Assembly (NCBI RefSeq): GCF_001500065.1
Contig: NZ_LQIN01000023.1
Coordinates: 248,001 to 312,000, forward strand
From: Mycobacterium sp. IS-3022
GTDB lineage: Bacteria; Actinomycetota; Actinomycetes; Mycobacteriales; Mycobacteriaceae
Length of the DNA: 64,000 bases
Direction: 5' to 3'
Positions 38,880 to 48,472 of this stretch are shown in pieces. Positions within the stretch are counted from its first letter, which is position 1, and the number at the start of each line of letters is the position of its first letter. The notes beneath the pieces are model-generated. The model saw only the letters and a list, made by a program, of their open reading frames with translations. It was not told the origin of the DNA and did not search any database. Made by a program: the position numbers and the translations under genes.

Positions 38880-39785
38880 ATGCACACTGCCGAATCGGCC
38901 GGCGCACCCTGCGGTGCGGAAACTGACGTGATACGCGTCCGTGGACTGACGTTCACCTATCCAGAGGCCGCCGATCCGGCGATACGCGGCATGGACTTCA
39001 CCGTCGGCCGCGGCGAGATCTTCGGCTTTCTCGGGCCCAGCGGCGCCGGAAAGTCGACGACCCAGAAACTGCTGATCGGGCTGCTGCATGGCCATGGAGG
39101 AGAGGCCACGGTGTGGGGTAAGGATCCGCGGGCCTGGGGACCCGACTACTACGAGCGCATCGGCGTCTCATTCGAGCTACCGAATCACTACCAAAAGCTC
39201 ACCGGGCTGGAGAATCTGCAGTTCTTCGCCTCGCTCTACAGCGGCCAAAGGGCGGACCCGATGGCACTGCTGGAGGCGGTGGGCCTGGCCGACGACGCGC
39301 ACACGCGGGTTGGCAAGTACTCCAAGGGAATGCAGATGCGGCTGACGTTCGCCCGGTCGCTGATCAACAACCCTGAACTGCTGTTCCTCGACGAGCCCAC
39401 CTCCGGTCTCGACCCGGTCAACGCGCGCAAGGTCAAAGACATCATCCTGGACCTGAAGGCGCGGGGTCGAACGATCTTTCTGACCACCCACGACATGTCA
39501 ACCGCCGATGAGCTCTGCGACAGAGTGGCTTTCGTCGTCGACGGCCGGATCGTCGCACTCGATACCCCCGCCGAGCTCAAGATCGCGCGCAGCCAGCGGC
39601 GCGTGCGCGTGGAGTACCGCGGCGAAGGCGGACGCCTCGATGTGGCCGAGTTCGGTATGGACGGGCTCGCAGATGACCTGGGCTTTCACGCCGTGCTCCG
39701 CAACCAACACGTCGAGACCATCCACAGCAGGGAGGCGACGCTCGACGACGTTTTCGTCGAGACCACCGGAAGGCGACTGACATGA
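38880..39785 (+). CDS. ABC exporter ATPase (Rv2688c-like)
   Basis: The 301-residue ATPase has Walker A GPSGAGKST (about 53-61), signature YSKGMQMRL (at about 148, a variant of LSGGQ), Walker [14 protein letters not shown], and H-loop TTHDMS. The C-terminal domain is typical of DrrA-like drug or lipid exporters. The ATG has a weak, distant ribosome-binding site AGAAGGGG. It heads a three-gene operon with two permeases; M. tuberculosis Rv2688c-Rv2686c has been linked to fluoroquinolone efflux. Confidence 0.94.
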   Translation: MHTAESAGAPCGAETDVIRVRGLTFTYPEAADPAIRGMDFTVGRGEIFGFLGPSGAGKSTTQKLLIGLLHGHGGEATVWGKDPRAWGPDYYERIGVSFELPNHYQKLTGLENLQFFASLYSGQRADPMALLEAVGLADDAHTRVGKYSKGMQMRLTFARSLINNPELLFLDEPTSGLDPVNARKVKDIILDLKARGRTIFLTTHDMSTADELCDRVAFVVDGRIVALDTPAELKIARSQRRVRVEYRGEGGRLDVAEFGMDGLADDLGFHAVLRNQHVETIHSREATLDDVFVETTGRRLT

Positions 39786-40522
39786 CACCGGCTTCGGGAC
39801 TCCGGCGACGTTGGGCCAGGTGCATCAGTGCGCTGCGCATCGAGGCGACGCTGCAGTACAGGCAGAAGTTCCTTCACGCGGGCGTCTTCTCCGGGCTGAT
39901 GTGGCTGGCGGTGTTGTTGCCGATGCCGCGAAGTCTGCGTCCGGTCGCCGAACCCTACGTTCTCTTCGGCGACATCTCGATCATCGGGTTCTTCTTCATC
40001 GGGGGCATCGTGTTCTTCGAGAAGCAGGAGCGCACGATCGGCGCCATCGTCTCCACCCCGCTGCGGTTCTGGGAGTACCTGACTGCGAAACTCCTAGTGC
40101 TGGTGTTTGTTTCACTGTTCGTGGCGGTCGCCGTGGCGACGATCTCGAGTGGATTCGGCTATGACCTTGTTCGGGTGGTCGTCGGTGTCGTGCTGGGCAC
40201 GCTGTTGATGCTGCTGGTGAGTTTCATCAGCTCACTGCCGTTCGCATCGGTGACCGACTGGTTCCTTTCCGCGACCATCCCGCTCGCGGTGTTGAGCTTG
40301 CCGATTCTCTTCTACGCCGGTGTGTGGCCGAACCCGGTGATGTACCTCATCCCTTCACAGGGCCCGCTGCTGCTGCTGGGGTCGGCGTACGGTCAGGTGA
40401 CGCTCGCGCCTTGGCAAGCTCTCTACGCGGTGCTGTATCCGCTTGTCTGCGTAGCGGCGCTGTGCTGGGTTGCGAAGGCCGCCTTCGACCGGTACGTCGT
40501 CGAAAGGTCGGGTGTGCTGTGA
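39782..40522 (+). CDS. ABC exporter permease 1 (Rv2687c-like)
   Basis: The 246-residue membrane protein has about six transmembrane helices of the ABC-2 type, with FFFIGGIVFFEKQERTIGAIVSTPLRFWEYL as the family signature near residue 75. It overlaps the ATPase gene by four bases (ATGA), so it is translated together with it. It also overlaps the second permease. Confidence 0.92.
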   Translation: MTPASGLRRRWARCISALRIEATLQYRQKFLHAGVFSGLMWLAVLLPMPRSLRPVAEPYVLFGDISIIGFFFIGGIVFFEKQERTIGAIVSTPLRFWEYLTAKLLVLVFVSLFVAVAVATISSGFGYDLVRVVVGVVLGTLLMLLVSFISSLPFASVTDWFLSATIPLAVLSLPILFYAGVWPNPVMYLIPSQGPLLLLGSAYGQVTLAPWQALYAVLYPLVCVAALCWVAKAAFDRYVVERSGVL

Positions 40523-41277
40523 GGGCGGCATCGGCGAACGCGCTGGCCGCCCTCGGCCGCAACGACATTCGCGGCACCTATCGGGAACCGCTGCTGGTGA
40601 TGGTCGTCCTCGCGCCCGTCATCTGGACTGCCGGGGTGGCGTTTCTGACGCCGATGTTCACCGAGATGCTCTCGCAGCGTTACGGTTTCGATCTGGTGCC
40701 GTACTACCCCTTGGTGCTCACCGCGTTCTTGTTGTTGACGAGCATCATCATCGTCGGGGGGTTGGCGGCGATGTTGGTGTTGGACGAGCTGGACGGCGGC
40801 ACGATGGCGGCGCTGCGGGTGACGCCTGTGCCGCTGGTTACCTACTTCGCCTACCGCGCGGGCACCGTCATGGCGGTGACCACCATCTATGTGGTTGCAA
40901 CGATGTCCTTCAGCGGGATTCTGGCGCCGGGGCTGATTCCCGCCCTCATTCCGATCGGCTTGGTGGCGGGGTTGTCGGCTGTGGTGACGCTGCTGCTGAT
41001 CGTCGCGGTGGCGAGCAACAAGATTCAGGGCATCGCAATGATTCGCGCCCTCGGCATGCTGATCGCCGGACTGCCCTGCCTGCCGTGGTTCATCGACTCG
41101 GCATGGAACCTCGCCTTCGGAGTGTTGCCGCCCTACTGGGCAGCCAAGGCGTTCTGGGTGGCCAGTGAACATGGCGTCTGGTGGCCATATCTCGTTGGCG
41201 GCGCCGTGTACAACGTGACCGTCGCGTGGGTGTTGTTCCAGCGCTTCATGGCGAAGGCTCAGCGCTCGGCGAAGTAG
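40519..41277 (+). CDS. ABC exporter permease 2 (Rv2686c-like)
   Basis: The 252-residue membrane protein has six transmembrane helices. The ABC-2 signature GGLAAMLVLDELDGGTMAALRVTPVPLVTYFAYR lies at about 80. GTG 40519 overlaps the previous stop (GTGA). With the other two genes it forms a complete exporter. The end overlaps the convergent SRPBCC gene by 19 bp. Confidence 0.92.
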   Translation: MRAASANALAALGRNDIRGTYREPLLVMVVLAPVIWTAGVAFLTPMFTEMLSQRYGFDLVPYYPLVLTAFLLLTSIIIVGGLAAMLVLDELDGGTMAALRVTPVPLVTYFAYRAGTVMAVTTIYVVATMSFSGILAPGLIPALIPIGLVAGLSAVVTLLLIVAVASNKIQGIAMIRALGMLIAGLPCLPWFIDSAWNLAFGVLPPYWAAKAFWVASEHGVWWPYLVGGAVYNVTVAWVLFQRFMAKAQRSAK

Positions 41278-41723
41278 CGCGCCAGCCGTCGGTGCCGGTG
41301 GCCGAACAGCGCGCCGATGCCTGCCCCGACGAGCGGTGTGAAAAGTCGCAATGGCGCTCTGAGGTCGAACGTGAGACGGTCGCGCACAATGGTTTTGCCG
41401 TCGGCGGTGGACTCGATCGCGCGCTCGTGGCGCCAACGCCGCATCGACAGCATCGTCGACTCCTCGTGGAAGCCTCGCCCGGGCCACAGCTCGGCGATCG
41501 TGAGGTCGTCGTAGTCGAAGGGCAGCACGCCGAACAGCCGCAGCCAGCACCGGCCGACCGGAGTGCCGACCGGAACGGTGTCGACCGTCAGATCCCCGGC
41601 GCCGCGCGGTATCGACATCGTCATCCACGGCCGCAGTTCGTCGTTGATGCCTTCCGGGGTGACCACGCGGGCCCATACCGCTTCGGCGGGTGCCTCGACG
41701 ATGCTCTGGCGCTCGATGATCAT
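41259..41723 (-). CDS. SRPBCC (polyketide cyclase/START-like) family protein
   Basis: The 154-residue protein has the START-like pattern: IIERQSIVEAPAEAVWARVVTPEGINDEL, LTVDTVPVGTPVGR, and an amphipathic C-terminus (LRLFTPLVGAGIGALFGHRHRRLARYF). Such folds form a hydrophobic pocket; the ligand is unknown. I chose ATG 41723 because TACCGT ends eight bases upstream (leaderless). ATG 41729 is two residues longer. It is not in the M. tuberculosis order as I recall it. Confidence 0.85.
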   Translation of the reverse strand: MIIERQSIVEAPAEAVWARVVTPEGINDELRPWMTMSIPRGAGDLTVDTVPVGTPVGRCWLRLFGVLPFDYDDLTIAELWPGRGFHEESTMLSMRRWRHERAIESTADGKTIVRDRLTFDLRAPLRLFTPLVGAGIGALFGHRHRRLARYFAER

Positions 41724-41731
41724 GACCATTG

Positions 41732-41737
41732 ACGGTA
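41732..41737 (-). promoter_or_regulatory. -10 element of the SRPBCC gene (leaderless)
   Basis: TACCGT on the minus strand ends 8 nt before ATG 41723. Confidence 0.45.
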
Positions 41738-41844
41738 TTCGACGGGGCCGGGTCCCGAGGCGCTACCGCATGCACTGCTAAGTTGGGCAGCGGTGTGCCG
41801 GGAAGCCTGGTCGGCAATTCGATTCCGACTTCAGGGAGCACATC

Positions 41845-42708
41845 GTGAAGAATCCTGCTGAGCAGACCGCCATCGGTCCAATGGTGATCGTCGCGGCGGA
41901 CCAGTACGAAACTCCGCCGTTGGTCTTCGATCCGTGGGCCGCGAAGATATTGCCTTTCGGCGGCCGGATTGCCGCATCGCTGACCCGCTGGGCAGCGGCT
42001 CGACGGGCGTTCAAGGCGATAACCGACAGGCGCATCAGCGGCGGCTGGTCCAACTTCTTGTGCCGGAAGCGATACGTCGACGATCAACTGCTCAGCGCTG
42101 TCGACGAAGGCATCGACGCCGTTGTCATTCTGGGCGCCGGTTTCGACACCCGCGCGTATCGCCTACCCGAGATGGCGACCGTACCGGTCTGCGAAGTCGA
42201 CCTGCCCGGCAACGTCGCACGAAAGGCGGCCGCGGTGCGGCGGTGCTTCGGTGGCGTGCCGCCACACGTGAGGTTGTTGGCCGTCGATTTCGAATCCGAC
42301 AGTCTCGCCGAGGCTCTCACGCGAGAAGGCTTCGGGCCAGACAAGCGCATCTTCTACATCTGGGAGGGCGTGACCATGTATCTCACCGAGCCGGCGGTGC
42401 GCAAGACCATGGAATCCCTTTCGATCGCGGCGCCCGGCAGCATGCTGACCTTCACCTTCATCCGCAAGGATTTTCTCGACGGTCAGGAAATGTATGGAGC
42501 GGGCGGCATCTACGAAGAAGCCGTGGTGAAACGGGGCCTCTGGCACTTCGGACTGGATCCCGATCAAGTGAGCGGATTCCTCGCCGAATACGGCTGGCAA
42601 GAGATCGAACAAGTCGGACACCAGTTGTACGCGTCGAGGTATCTGAGGCCTGCGGGGCGCGACGACGTCGTCTCGGAGATCGAGCGAGCGGTGTACGCGG
42701 CGCGCTAG
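41845..42708 (+). CDS. Class I SAM-dependent methyltransferase, mycobacterial LCM-like family
   Basis: This 287-residue protein resembles the leucine-carboxyl-methyltransferase-like family that is expanded in mycobacteria. It has the SAM motif [16 protein letters not shown] (about 92-107), the acidic motif [16 protein letters not shown], and [20 protein letters not shown]. The substrate is unknown. GTG 41845 follows an AGGGAG ribosome-binding site (41833-41838). Its stop shares bases with the convergent ArsB-like gene stop (CTAG, 42705-42708). Confidence 0.87.
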   Translation: MKNPAEQTAIGPMVIVAADQYETPPLVFDPWAAKILPFGGRIAASLTRWAAARRAFKAITDRRISGGWSNFLCRKRYVDDQLLSAVDEGIDAVVILGAGFDTRAYRLPEMATVPVCEVDLPGNVARKAAAVRRCFGGVPPHVRLLAVDFESDSLAEALTREGFGPDKRIFYIWEGVTMYLTEPAVRKTMESLSIAAPGSMLTFTFIRKDFLDGQEMYGAGGIYEEAVVKRGLWHFGLDPDQVSGFLAEYGWQEIEQVGHQLYASRYLRPAGRDDVVSEIERAVYAAR

Positions 42709-43994
42709 CCCAGCACGAAGTAGCGCAACCACAGGTAAAGCGCGGAAAGCACGATCGAAACCACCGTGATCAGGGCACCTTTGCGGGTGAACTCCCAGAA
42801 TGAGATCGGATTGTCGGCGCGGCGCGCGATGCCCAGCATCACGACGTTGGCGCTCGCGCCGACGGCGGTCAGGTTGCCGCCGAAGTCGGCCCCCAGCGCC
42901 AGCGCCCACCACAGCACATCCGGGTGCGCGAGATCCGTGATGCTCGCCGACAGTTCGCTGACGATCGGCGTCATGGTCGCGGTGTAGGGAATGTTGTCGA
43001 TGACACCGGACACTGGTGCGGAGATGCCGAGGATCAGCATCGTCGTGAGCAGACCGTTGCCGTCGGTGAATTCGGTCGCCGCGCGTGCCAGTTCCTCGAC
43101 GACGCCCGTCTTGACCAGCGCGCCGACCATCACGAAAAGGCCGGCGAAGAAGAGCAGGGTCTCCCATTCGACGCTGGCGAGGTAGTCACGCTGCTCGAGT
43201 CGCGATATCAGGATCAAAACGCCGGCGCCGAGTAGCGCGACGACCGAGGGTTCGATGTGCAGCACGGAATGGCCGATGAATGCGGCGAACACGGCGACGA
43301 GCACGACGCCGCATTTGATCAGCAGACGAGGGTTCTGAATGGCTTCGCGCTCGTTCAATGTCATCACGTCTGCCGCGCGTTCGGGGTCGACGTCGAAGCT
43401 TCCGCGGAAGATGAAAGGTATCAATGCGACGAAAACTGCCATCACGATGAGCACGATCGGCGTCATATGGATCAGGAAGTCGTTGAAGGACAAGCCTGCT
43501 CGGCTGGCGATGATGATGTTCGGCGGGTCACCGACGAGAGTGGAGGCACCGCCGATGTTCGACGCCAGCACTTCGGCGATCAGGAACGGGATCGGGTTGA
43601 TCTCCAGCCGTTCACACACCAGCAGCGTGACGGGCGCGATGAGCAGGACGGTGGTGACGTTGTCCAACAGCGCCGACGCGAAGGCGGTGACCAGCACCAG
43701 CAAGATCATGATTCGCAGTGGAGAACCGTTGGCGCGCTTGGCGGCCCAGATCGCGATGTATTCGAAGACGCCGGTCTGCCGCAGCACGCCGACGATGATC
43801 ATCATCCCGAACAGCAGGAAGATGACGTTCCAGTCGATTCCGGTCTCGTGCGAATAGAACGCGTCGTCTGCTTCGACGATCCCGAGGGCCAGCACGATGG
43901 CGCCGCCGCACAACGCCACCAGCGTCTTGTTGATACGGTCGCTGGCAATCAAAATGTAGGCGATCACGAAAACGGTGATCGCTATGGCGGCCAC
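42705..43994 (-). CDS. ArsB/NhaD-type ion transporter (Rv2685-like)
   Basis: This 429-residue protein has ten to eleven transmembrane helices in two halves. It carries the family motifs [37 protein letters not shown], and a second-half equivalent [15 protein letters not shown] with [14 protein letters not shown]. This places it in the ion transporter superfamily with ArsB and P-protein. Arsenite export is not assured; other anions or Na+ are possible. The GTG start follows GAGGAG. M. tuberculosis has two such genes here; this window has one. Confidence 0.91.
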   Translation of the reverse strand: MAAIAITVFVIAYILIASDRINKTLVALCGGAIVLALGIVEADDAFYSHETGIDWNVIFLLFGMMIIVGVLRQTGVFEYIAIWAAKRANGSPLRIMILLVLVTAFASALLDNVTTVLLIAPVTLLVCERLEINPIPFLIAEVLASNIGGASTLVGDPPNIIIASRAGLSFNDFLIHMTPIVLIVMAVFVALIPFIFRGSFDVDPERAADVMTLNEREAIQNPRLLIKCGVVLVAVFAAFIGHSVLHIEPSVVALLGAGVLILISRLEQRDYLASVEWETLLFFAGLFVMVGALVKTGVVEELARAATEFTDGNGLLTTMLILGISAPVSGVIDNIPYTATMTPIVSELSASITDLAHPDVLWWALALGADFGGNLTAVGASANVVMLGIARRADNPISFWEFTRKGALITVVSIVLSALYLWLRYFVLG

Positions 43995-43999
43995 AGGTG

Positions 44000-44443
44000 C
44001 TAGCTCCTCAGCGCGGCGTCCAGGAGCCGCGACGCGGTGATGACACCGTGCAACCGGCCATCCTTCATGACGGCGATCAACGGACTTCTGAACCGGGCCA
44101 TGAGCGCGGCCACTTCGATGATGGTGTCATCGGCGTTGACGGCCGGAATATCGGTGAGGTGTTCCGGCAGCACATCGTGGACCTTCTTGTTGCCCAACTT
44201 CTCCGCGGCACGATCGGCCCACGACTCGTTGATCACTCCGGCCAGCGACGGGTCGTCCTGGACATAGGTGGGCACGATGAACCGCACCACTTGGGAGGCG
44301 GGCAGCACCGCATTGGGCTTTCCGGACTTATCCGTGACGAGTATTCCGGGCAGCCGGTGTTCGGCGAGTACGCGGGCAGCGTCCAGCGCGTTCGAGTCAA
44401 CTGTTATCACCGGGAAATCCTCAGCCAAGTCTTCGGCATGCAT
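44000..44443 (-). CDS. CBS-domain protein (Rv2683-like)
   Basis: The 147-residue protein is a CBS pair: the first motif covers [35 protein letters not shown], the second [61 protein letters not shown] pairs bind adenine nucleotides. It lies five bases upstream of the ArsB-like gene in one operon, so it may sense energy state and modulate the transporter. Confidence 0.9.
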   Translation of the reverse strand: MHAEDLAEDFPVITVDSNALDAARVLAEHRLPGILVTDKSGKPNAVLPASQVVRFIVPTYVQDDPSLAGVINESWADRAAEKLGNKKVHDVLPEHLTDIPAVNADDTIIEVAALMARFRSPLIAVMKDGRLHGVITASRLLDAALRS

Positions 44444-44483
44444 ATCAGCACCCTACGACCGTCTCGCACATCATCTGTTCCCT

Positions 44484-46112
44484 TCAGGTGGTCAGGTCGC
44501 GGCGGGAATAGCCGACCATCCCCGCCGCGATGAGGGCGGCGCCGATCACGGCGAAGCCCCCGGTTGCGGCCCAGTCCGGTGCCGCGTTGGGCACCGCCGC
44601 CAGGTGGGCGAACGGCGACAGACCGGCCACCCACGTCGGTGCATCCGCGTTCGACGCGAGGACGTTGAACACGAAGCCGCCCGCCACCGGAACCGCACCG
44701 ATCGCGGCGACGGCGGACGGTAGCCAGCCGACGGCCAGGCTGGCCGCACCGACCGCAAGCCAGGCGACCGACGCGGGGTACAGCGCCCCGCCCAGTGCGT
44801 CGCCCATCGTCAGCGGCGCCCCCGTGATCGCAGCGCCCGCCCACATCGAGAGTCCGGCGCTCGCGTGTAGCAGTAGCAACCCCGCCGTCGTCACGACGAT
44901 CTCTGTGCCCGCCAGCCTGATTCGTGAAACCTCCGTGGCGAGCACCGGCGTCCAGCGGCGGTCCCTCTCGTCGGTGACGAGCGCCGCCAACCGCGTGGCC
45001 GCGTAGAGGCTGGTCGGTATGGCAAGCAGGCCGAACAGTGCGGCGGCGAACCCGGTGGCCGAATCGAGTCCGGCGAACCCTGCGGCGGCAGCGAGTTCTG
45101 CGAAGCGTCGGTTGGTGTCGAAGAACTCCAGGATCGACGCGATGAGGGCACCCAGGAGCAGGAAGTATGCGGCGATGCCCACCGCCCATCCGGCGGTGGG
45201 CCGGATCGCACGGCGGATCGCGAATCCGGTGATCGAGCCCAGCAGCGTGGTTCGCGGTGCCCTCCCGGTCGCTACCCGAATCAGCCCGTGGCCGACGTCC
45301 CGGTGCTGCGCCGCATAGGGGGCGGCCAGTGCGAATGCGATGGCCACGCAGCCCATGACGAGCAGCGGACCCACCCGATTGTCGGCGTAGGGCGCTGCCC
45401 GCGCAGTGAGGCCGAACGGAGTCGTCCACGCTGTCCAGGCCAGTGCCGGCACGCCGTCGGCAAGCATCCGCGTCAGGAAGGCCACGCCGAGCAGGCCGAC
45501 GGTGACGCCGACGGCGGCGGACCGTGTGGGCATGATCTGCGAAGCGAGCACAGCGCCGCTGCCGAACGTCAGCGTGAACCCGAGAATCGCGCCCGCGTAG
45601 ACGGCTGAACCGGTGGCGTTCGTACCGGCGGCGAACATCGCCACGCCAACGGCAGCGGCGATCAGCACCGCGGCGCCGCCGACGGCGGTCAGGGTTCGCA
45701 GCACCACACCGCGCAGCGACACCCTGCCTGCAAGTATGAGGTCGACGCGGCCGGCATCTTCCTCTCCGCGCGTGATCCGCGTCGCCGCGATCAAGATCCA
45801 CACACCAGCCAATAGCAGCACCGGCATTCCGGTGCGCCACACGGTGAAGCCGCCGGCATCATCGAGCGCTACGGGAGGGCCGAAAAGGATTCGGATAGCG
45901 GGGTTTTCGGTCAGCGACTGCAACGCGGACTGGTCGAGGGCATCGTTGAATGTCGTCTGGTACTGCACTGCGACCAGTGCCGACATTCCCGCGCACACGG
46001 CAGCGACGATCAGCGCGCCGCGGCGCAACTGACGAACACTCAGCTTGGTGATCGCATGGCCGGCAGCCGATGTCGGCGTTGTATGGTTCGGTGCGAACGC
46101 GGTGGCGGTCAC
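44484..46112 (-). CDS. ABC exporter permease (Rv1217c-like, tetronasin type)
   Basis: The 542-residue permease has about twelve transmembrane segments. It matches the large duplicated permeases of actinobacterial multidrug exporters (SLRGVVLRTLTAVGG, ATRITRGEEDAGRVDLIL, then a second half from about 260). GTG 46112 overlaps the ATPase stop (GTGA). In M. tuberculosis the closest remembered pair lies elsewhere (Rv1217c-Rv1218c). Confidence 0.87.
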   Translation of the reverse strand: MTATAFAPNHTTPTSAAGHAITKLSVRQLRRGALIVAAVCAGMSALVAVQYQTTFNDALDQSALQSLTENPAIRILFGPPVALDDAGGFTVWRTGMPVLLLAGVWILIAATRITRGEEDAGRVDLILAGRVSLRGVVLRTLTAVGGAAVLIAAAVGVAMFAAGTNATGSAVYAGAILGFTLTFGSGAVLASQIMPTRSAAVGVTVGLLGVAFLTRMLADGVPALAWTAWTTPFGLTARAAPYADNRVGPLLVMGCVAIAFALAAPYAAQHRDVGHGLIRVATGRAPRTTLLGSITGFAIRRAIRPTAGWAVGIAAYFLLLGALIASILEFFDTNRRFAELAAAAGFAGLDSATGFAAALFGLLAIPTSLYAATRLAALVTDERDRRWTPVLATEVSRIRLAGTEIVVTTAGLLLLHASAGLSMWAGAAITGAPLTMGDALGGALYPASVAWLAVGAASLAVGWLPSAVAAIGAVPVAGGFVFNVLASNADAPTWVAGLSPFAHLAAVPNAAPDWAATGGFAVIGAALIAAGMVGYSRRDLTT

Positions 46113-47128
46113 CGCGCCGGCTCGCCGTAATAGTCGAGAAAGATCTCCTCGAGAGTCGGTTCGCGCATCGCGAGCATCGTGATATCCGCTGCAGCCAGGG
46201 CGCTCAGGGCGGGTGCGGGCGCGCCAGTCAGATTGAAGCGCAGCCGGTTCCCGTCGATGCGATCGAGGTCGGATACTCCGGGAATGCTTTCCAAGGCGGG
46301 TGGGACTCCGCGATAAGCCACATCGACGATGGTTCGGCGCAAACGACGTAGGTCGGCGATTGTGTCGATTTCTACGAGCCGACCGGATCGCAGGATGGCA
46401 ACACGGTCGCACACCGCCTCTACCTCGGCAAGCTGATGGGAGCTGAGGAAGACGGCCTGGCCACGGTCCTTCGCTTCGATGACGCAGTTCCGAAACTCTC
46501 GCTCCATCAACGGGTCCAGACCACTGGTTGGTTCGTCCAACACGAGCAGAGGCGCGCGAGTGGCGAACGCGGCGACGAGCGCGACCTTCTGACGATTGCC
46601 GGTGGAATACGCTTTTCCCGGTCTATCGAGCTCTAGCTGAAATCGTCTGACGAGTTCGAAGCGGTAGTCGGTGTCCACACTTGGACCGACATTGCCGAGC
46701 AGCTCGAGGATTTCGGCCCCGGTCAATGACGGCCATAGTGCGACGTCGGCGGGAACGTACGCCAGATGCCGGTGTGCACGTGCGAAGTCGTTCGCCTCGG
46801 CGCCGAAAATCCATGCGCTACCGGCGTTCGCGCGAATGAGGCCGAGCATCAGGCGAATAGTGGTGGACTTCCCGGAACCGTTGGGTCCGAGAAAGCCGAA
46901 CACCTCGCCCGGCTCGACGACAAAGCTGAGGTCGTCGACGGCGACCACATCACCGAACGTCTTCGTCAGGCGGTCAATGCGAACAGCGAACTGGGGCGCA
47001 GATTCTGCGCGTGCCGAGGAAGAGGCGGGCACCGAAATCCTTTCACGAGTCGGGCTAATGACTGCCGACCCGACTTCCCGGCGCTCCACGGCCGAATCTA
47101 CCTCTGATCGATGCCGCACACTAGCCAT
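46109..47128 (-). CDS. ABC exporter ATPase (Rv1218c-like)
   Basis: The 339-residue ATPase has Walker [10 protein letters not shown] (about 82-90), signature [12 protein letters not shown] (a variant of LSGGQ), Walker [14 protein letters not shown], and H-loop [12 protein letters not shown]. The first about 45 residues have no counterpart in the family, so the real start could be further in. It is coupled to its permease by a four-base overlap. Confidence 0.9.
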   Translation of the reverse strand: MASVRHRSEVDSAVERREVGSAVISPTRERISVPASSSARAESAPQFAVRIDRLTKTFGDVVAVDDLSFVVEPGEVFGFLGPNGSGKSTTIRLMLGLIRANAGSAWIFGAEANDFARAHRHLAYVPADVALWPSLTGAEILELLGNVGPSVDTDYRFELVRRFQLELDRPGKAYSTGNRQKVALVAAFATRAPLLVLDEPTSGLDPLMEREFRNCVIEAKDRGQAVFLSSHQLAEVEAVCDRVAILRSGRLVEIDTIADLRRLRRTIVDVAYRGVPPALESIPGVSDLDRIDGNRLRFNLTGAPAPALSALAAADITMLAMREPTLEEIFLDYYGEPAR

Positions 47129-47153
47129 TAACGAGAATCGTCGACGCGTTCAC

Positions 47154-47159
47154 TAGGAT
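47154..47159 (+). promoter_or_regulatory. -10 element of nhaA (leaderless)
   Basis: TAGGAT ends 7 nt before GTG 47167. Confidence 0.5.
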
Positions 47160-47166
47160 CGGGCCG

Positions 47167-48444
47167 GTGCCAACCAATTTGCGCCTTCTCACCCGCGGCT
47201 CATGGGCGGAGTCGCAACGGTTTTCCGAGATTCTGCGCAAGGAAACCGTCGGCGGGATGCTGCTGTTGGGCGCCGCTGGCGCGGCGCTGGTGTGGGCGAA
47301 TTCACCGTGGTCCGCGGCCTATCGCGCGGTCTCGGAGTACACCGTCGGGCCGGAGTCGCTGCATCTGGATCTGAGCGTCTCAGCATGGGCCGCCGACGGG
47401 CTTCTTGCCGTCTTCTTCTTCGTCGTCGGGCTGGAACTCAAGCGCGAGTTCGTCGCCGGCGACCTTCGCGATCCGCGCCGCGCCGCGCTGCCGATCGCCG
47501 CGGCCATCGGTGGCATGATCGTGCCGGCCGCCATCTACCTCGCCATCAATTCCGGTCATCCGGAGAACCTGGACGGCTGGGCGGTGCCGATCGCCACCGA
47601 CATCGCGTTCGCATTGGCTGTGTTGGCCGTCTTGTCGACGCATCTGCCCACGGCGCTGCGGACGTTTCTACTCACGCTCGCCGTCGTCGACGATCTGCTG
47701 GCCATCACCGTCATCGCCGTGTTCTTCACCGAGGATCTGTCGCCCGGCCCGTTGGCGCTGGCCCTCATTCCGATCGGACTGTTCGGGCTCGCGGTGCAGC
47801 GCGGCATTCACCATTGGTGGCTGCTCCTGCCGCTGGCCGTGGCCGCCTGGGCACTGGTGCATGCGAGCGGGGTGCACGCGACGGTCGCCGGGGTGGTGTT
47901 GGGATTCACGGTTCCGGTCCTCGGCAGGTTCGGGCATCCGACGGCGGAACTGTTCGAGCACACACTTCGGCCGCTGTCAGCCGGGTTCGCGGTGCCCGTG
48001 TTCGCGTTTTTCGCCGCCGGCGTGACTGTCGGCGGCTGGTCCGGACTCGGCGACGCGCTTCTTCACCCGATCACCGGCGGGGTGATCGCCGGCCTGGTCA
48101 TCGGCAAGCCCGCGGGGGTGTGGCTGACCGCATTTCTGCTGGCCAAGTTCACCCACGCCAGCCTCGACGACGAGCTCGCCTGGCGTGACGTCCTGGGCGT
48201 CGCCTTGCTCGCGGGCATCGGCTTCACAGTTTCGTTATTGATCGGCGAATTGGCGTTCGGCCACGGCACCACTGCAGGCGACGACGTCAAGATCGGCGTG
48301 CTTGTCGGTTCCGTTCTCGCAGGTGTGCTGGCATCCGTGGTGCTGCTGAGCCGCAACGCCGCCTACCGCCGCATCGAAGCGATCGAGACCGCCGACACCG
48401 ACCGCGACGGTGTGCCCGACATCTACGAAGCTCGACACGACTGA
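47167..48444 (+). CDS. nhaA: Na+/H+ antiporter NhaA
   Basis: NhaA exchanges Na+ for H+ at alkaline pH. The 425-residue protein has twelve transmembrane helices with the [10 protein letters not shown] and [13 protein letters not shown] segments and the ion-binding pair [10 protein letters not shown]-terminal tail reads [18 protein letters not shown], calcium-loop-like (EF-hand-style DxDxDG), which is unusual for NhaA. GTG 47167 follows a TAGGAT -10 at seven bases (leaderless). Confidence 0.94.
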   Translation: MPTNLRLLTRGSWAESQRFSEILRKETVGGMLLLGAAGAALVWANSPWSAAYRAVSEYTVGPESLHLDLSVSAWAADGLLAVFFFVVGLELKREFVAGDLRDPRRAALPIAAAIGGMIVPAAIYLAINSGHPENLDGWAVPIATDIAFALAVLAVLSTHLPTALRTFLLTLAVVDDLLAITVIAVFFTEDLSPGPLALALIPIGLFGLAVQRGIHHWWLLLPLAVAAWALVHASGVHATVAGVVLGFTVPVLGRFGHPTAELFEHTLRPLSAGFAVPVFAFFAAGVTVGGWSGLGDALLHPITGGVIAGLVIGKPAGVWLTAFLLAKFTHASLDDELAWRDVLGVALLAGIGFTVSLLIGELAFGHGTTAGDDVKIGVLVGSVLAGVLASVVLLSRNAAYRRIEAIETADTDRDGVPDIYEARHD

Positions 48445-48460
48445 CCACCACAGGCGTGCG

Positions 48461-48466
48461 TAAACT
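48461..48466 (+). promoter_or_regulatory. -10 element of dxs (leaderless)
   Basis: TAAACT ends 6 nt before the ATG of dxs; no ribosome-binding site. Confidence 0.6.
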
Positions 48467-48472
48467 GAACGA

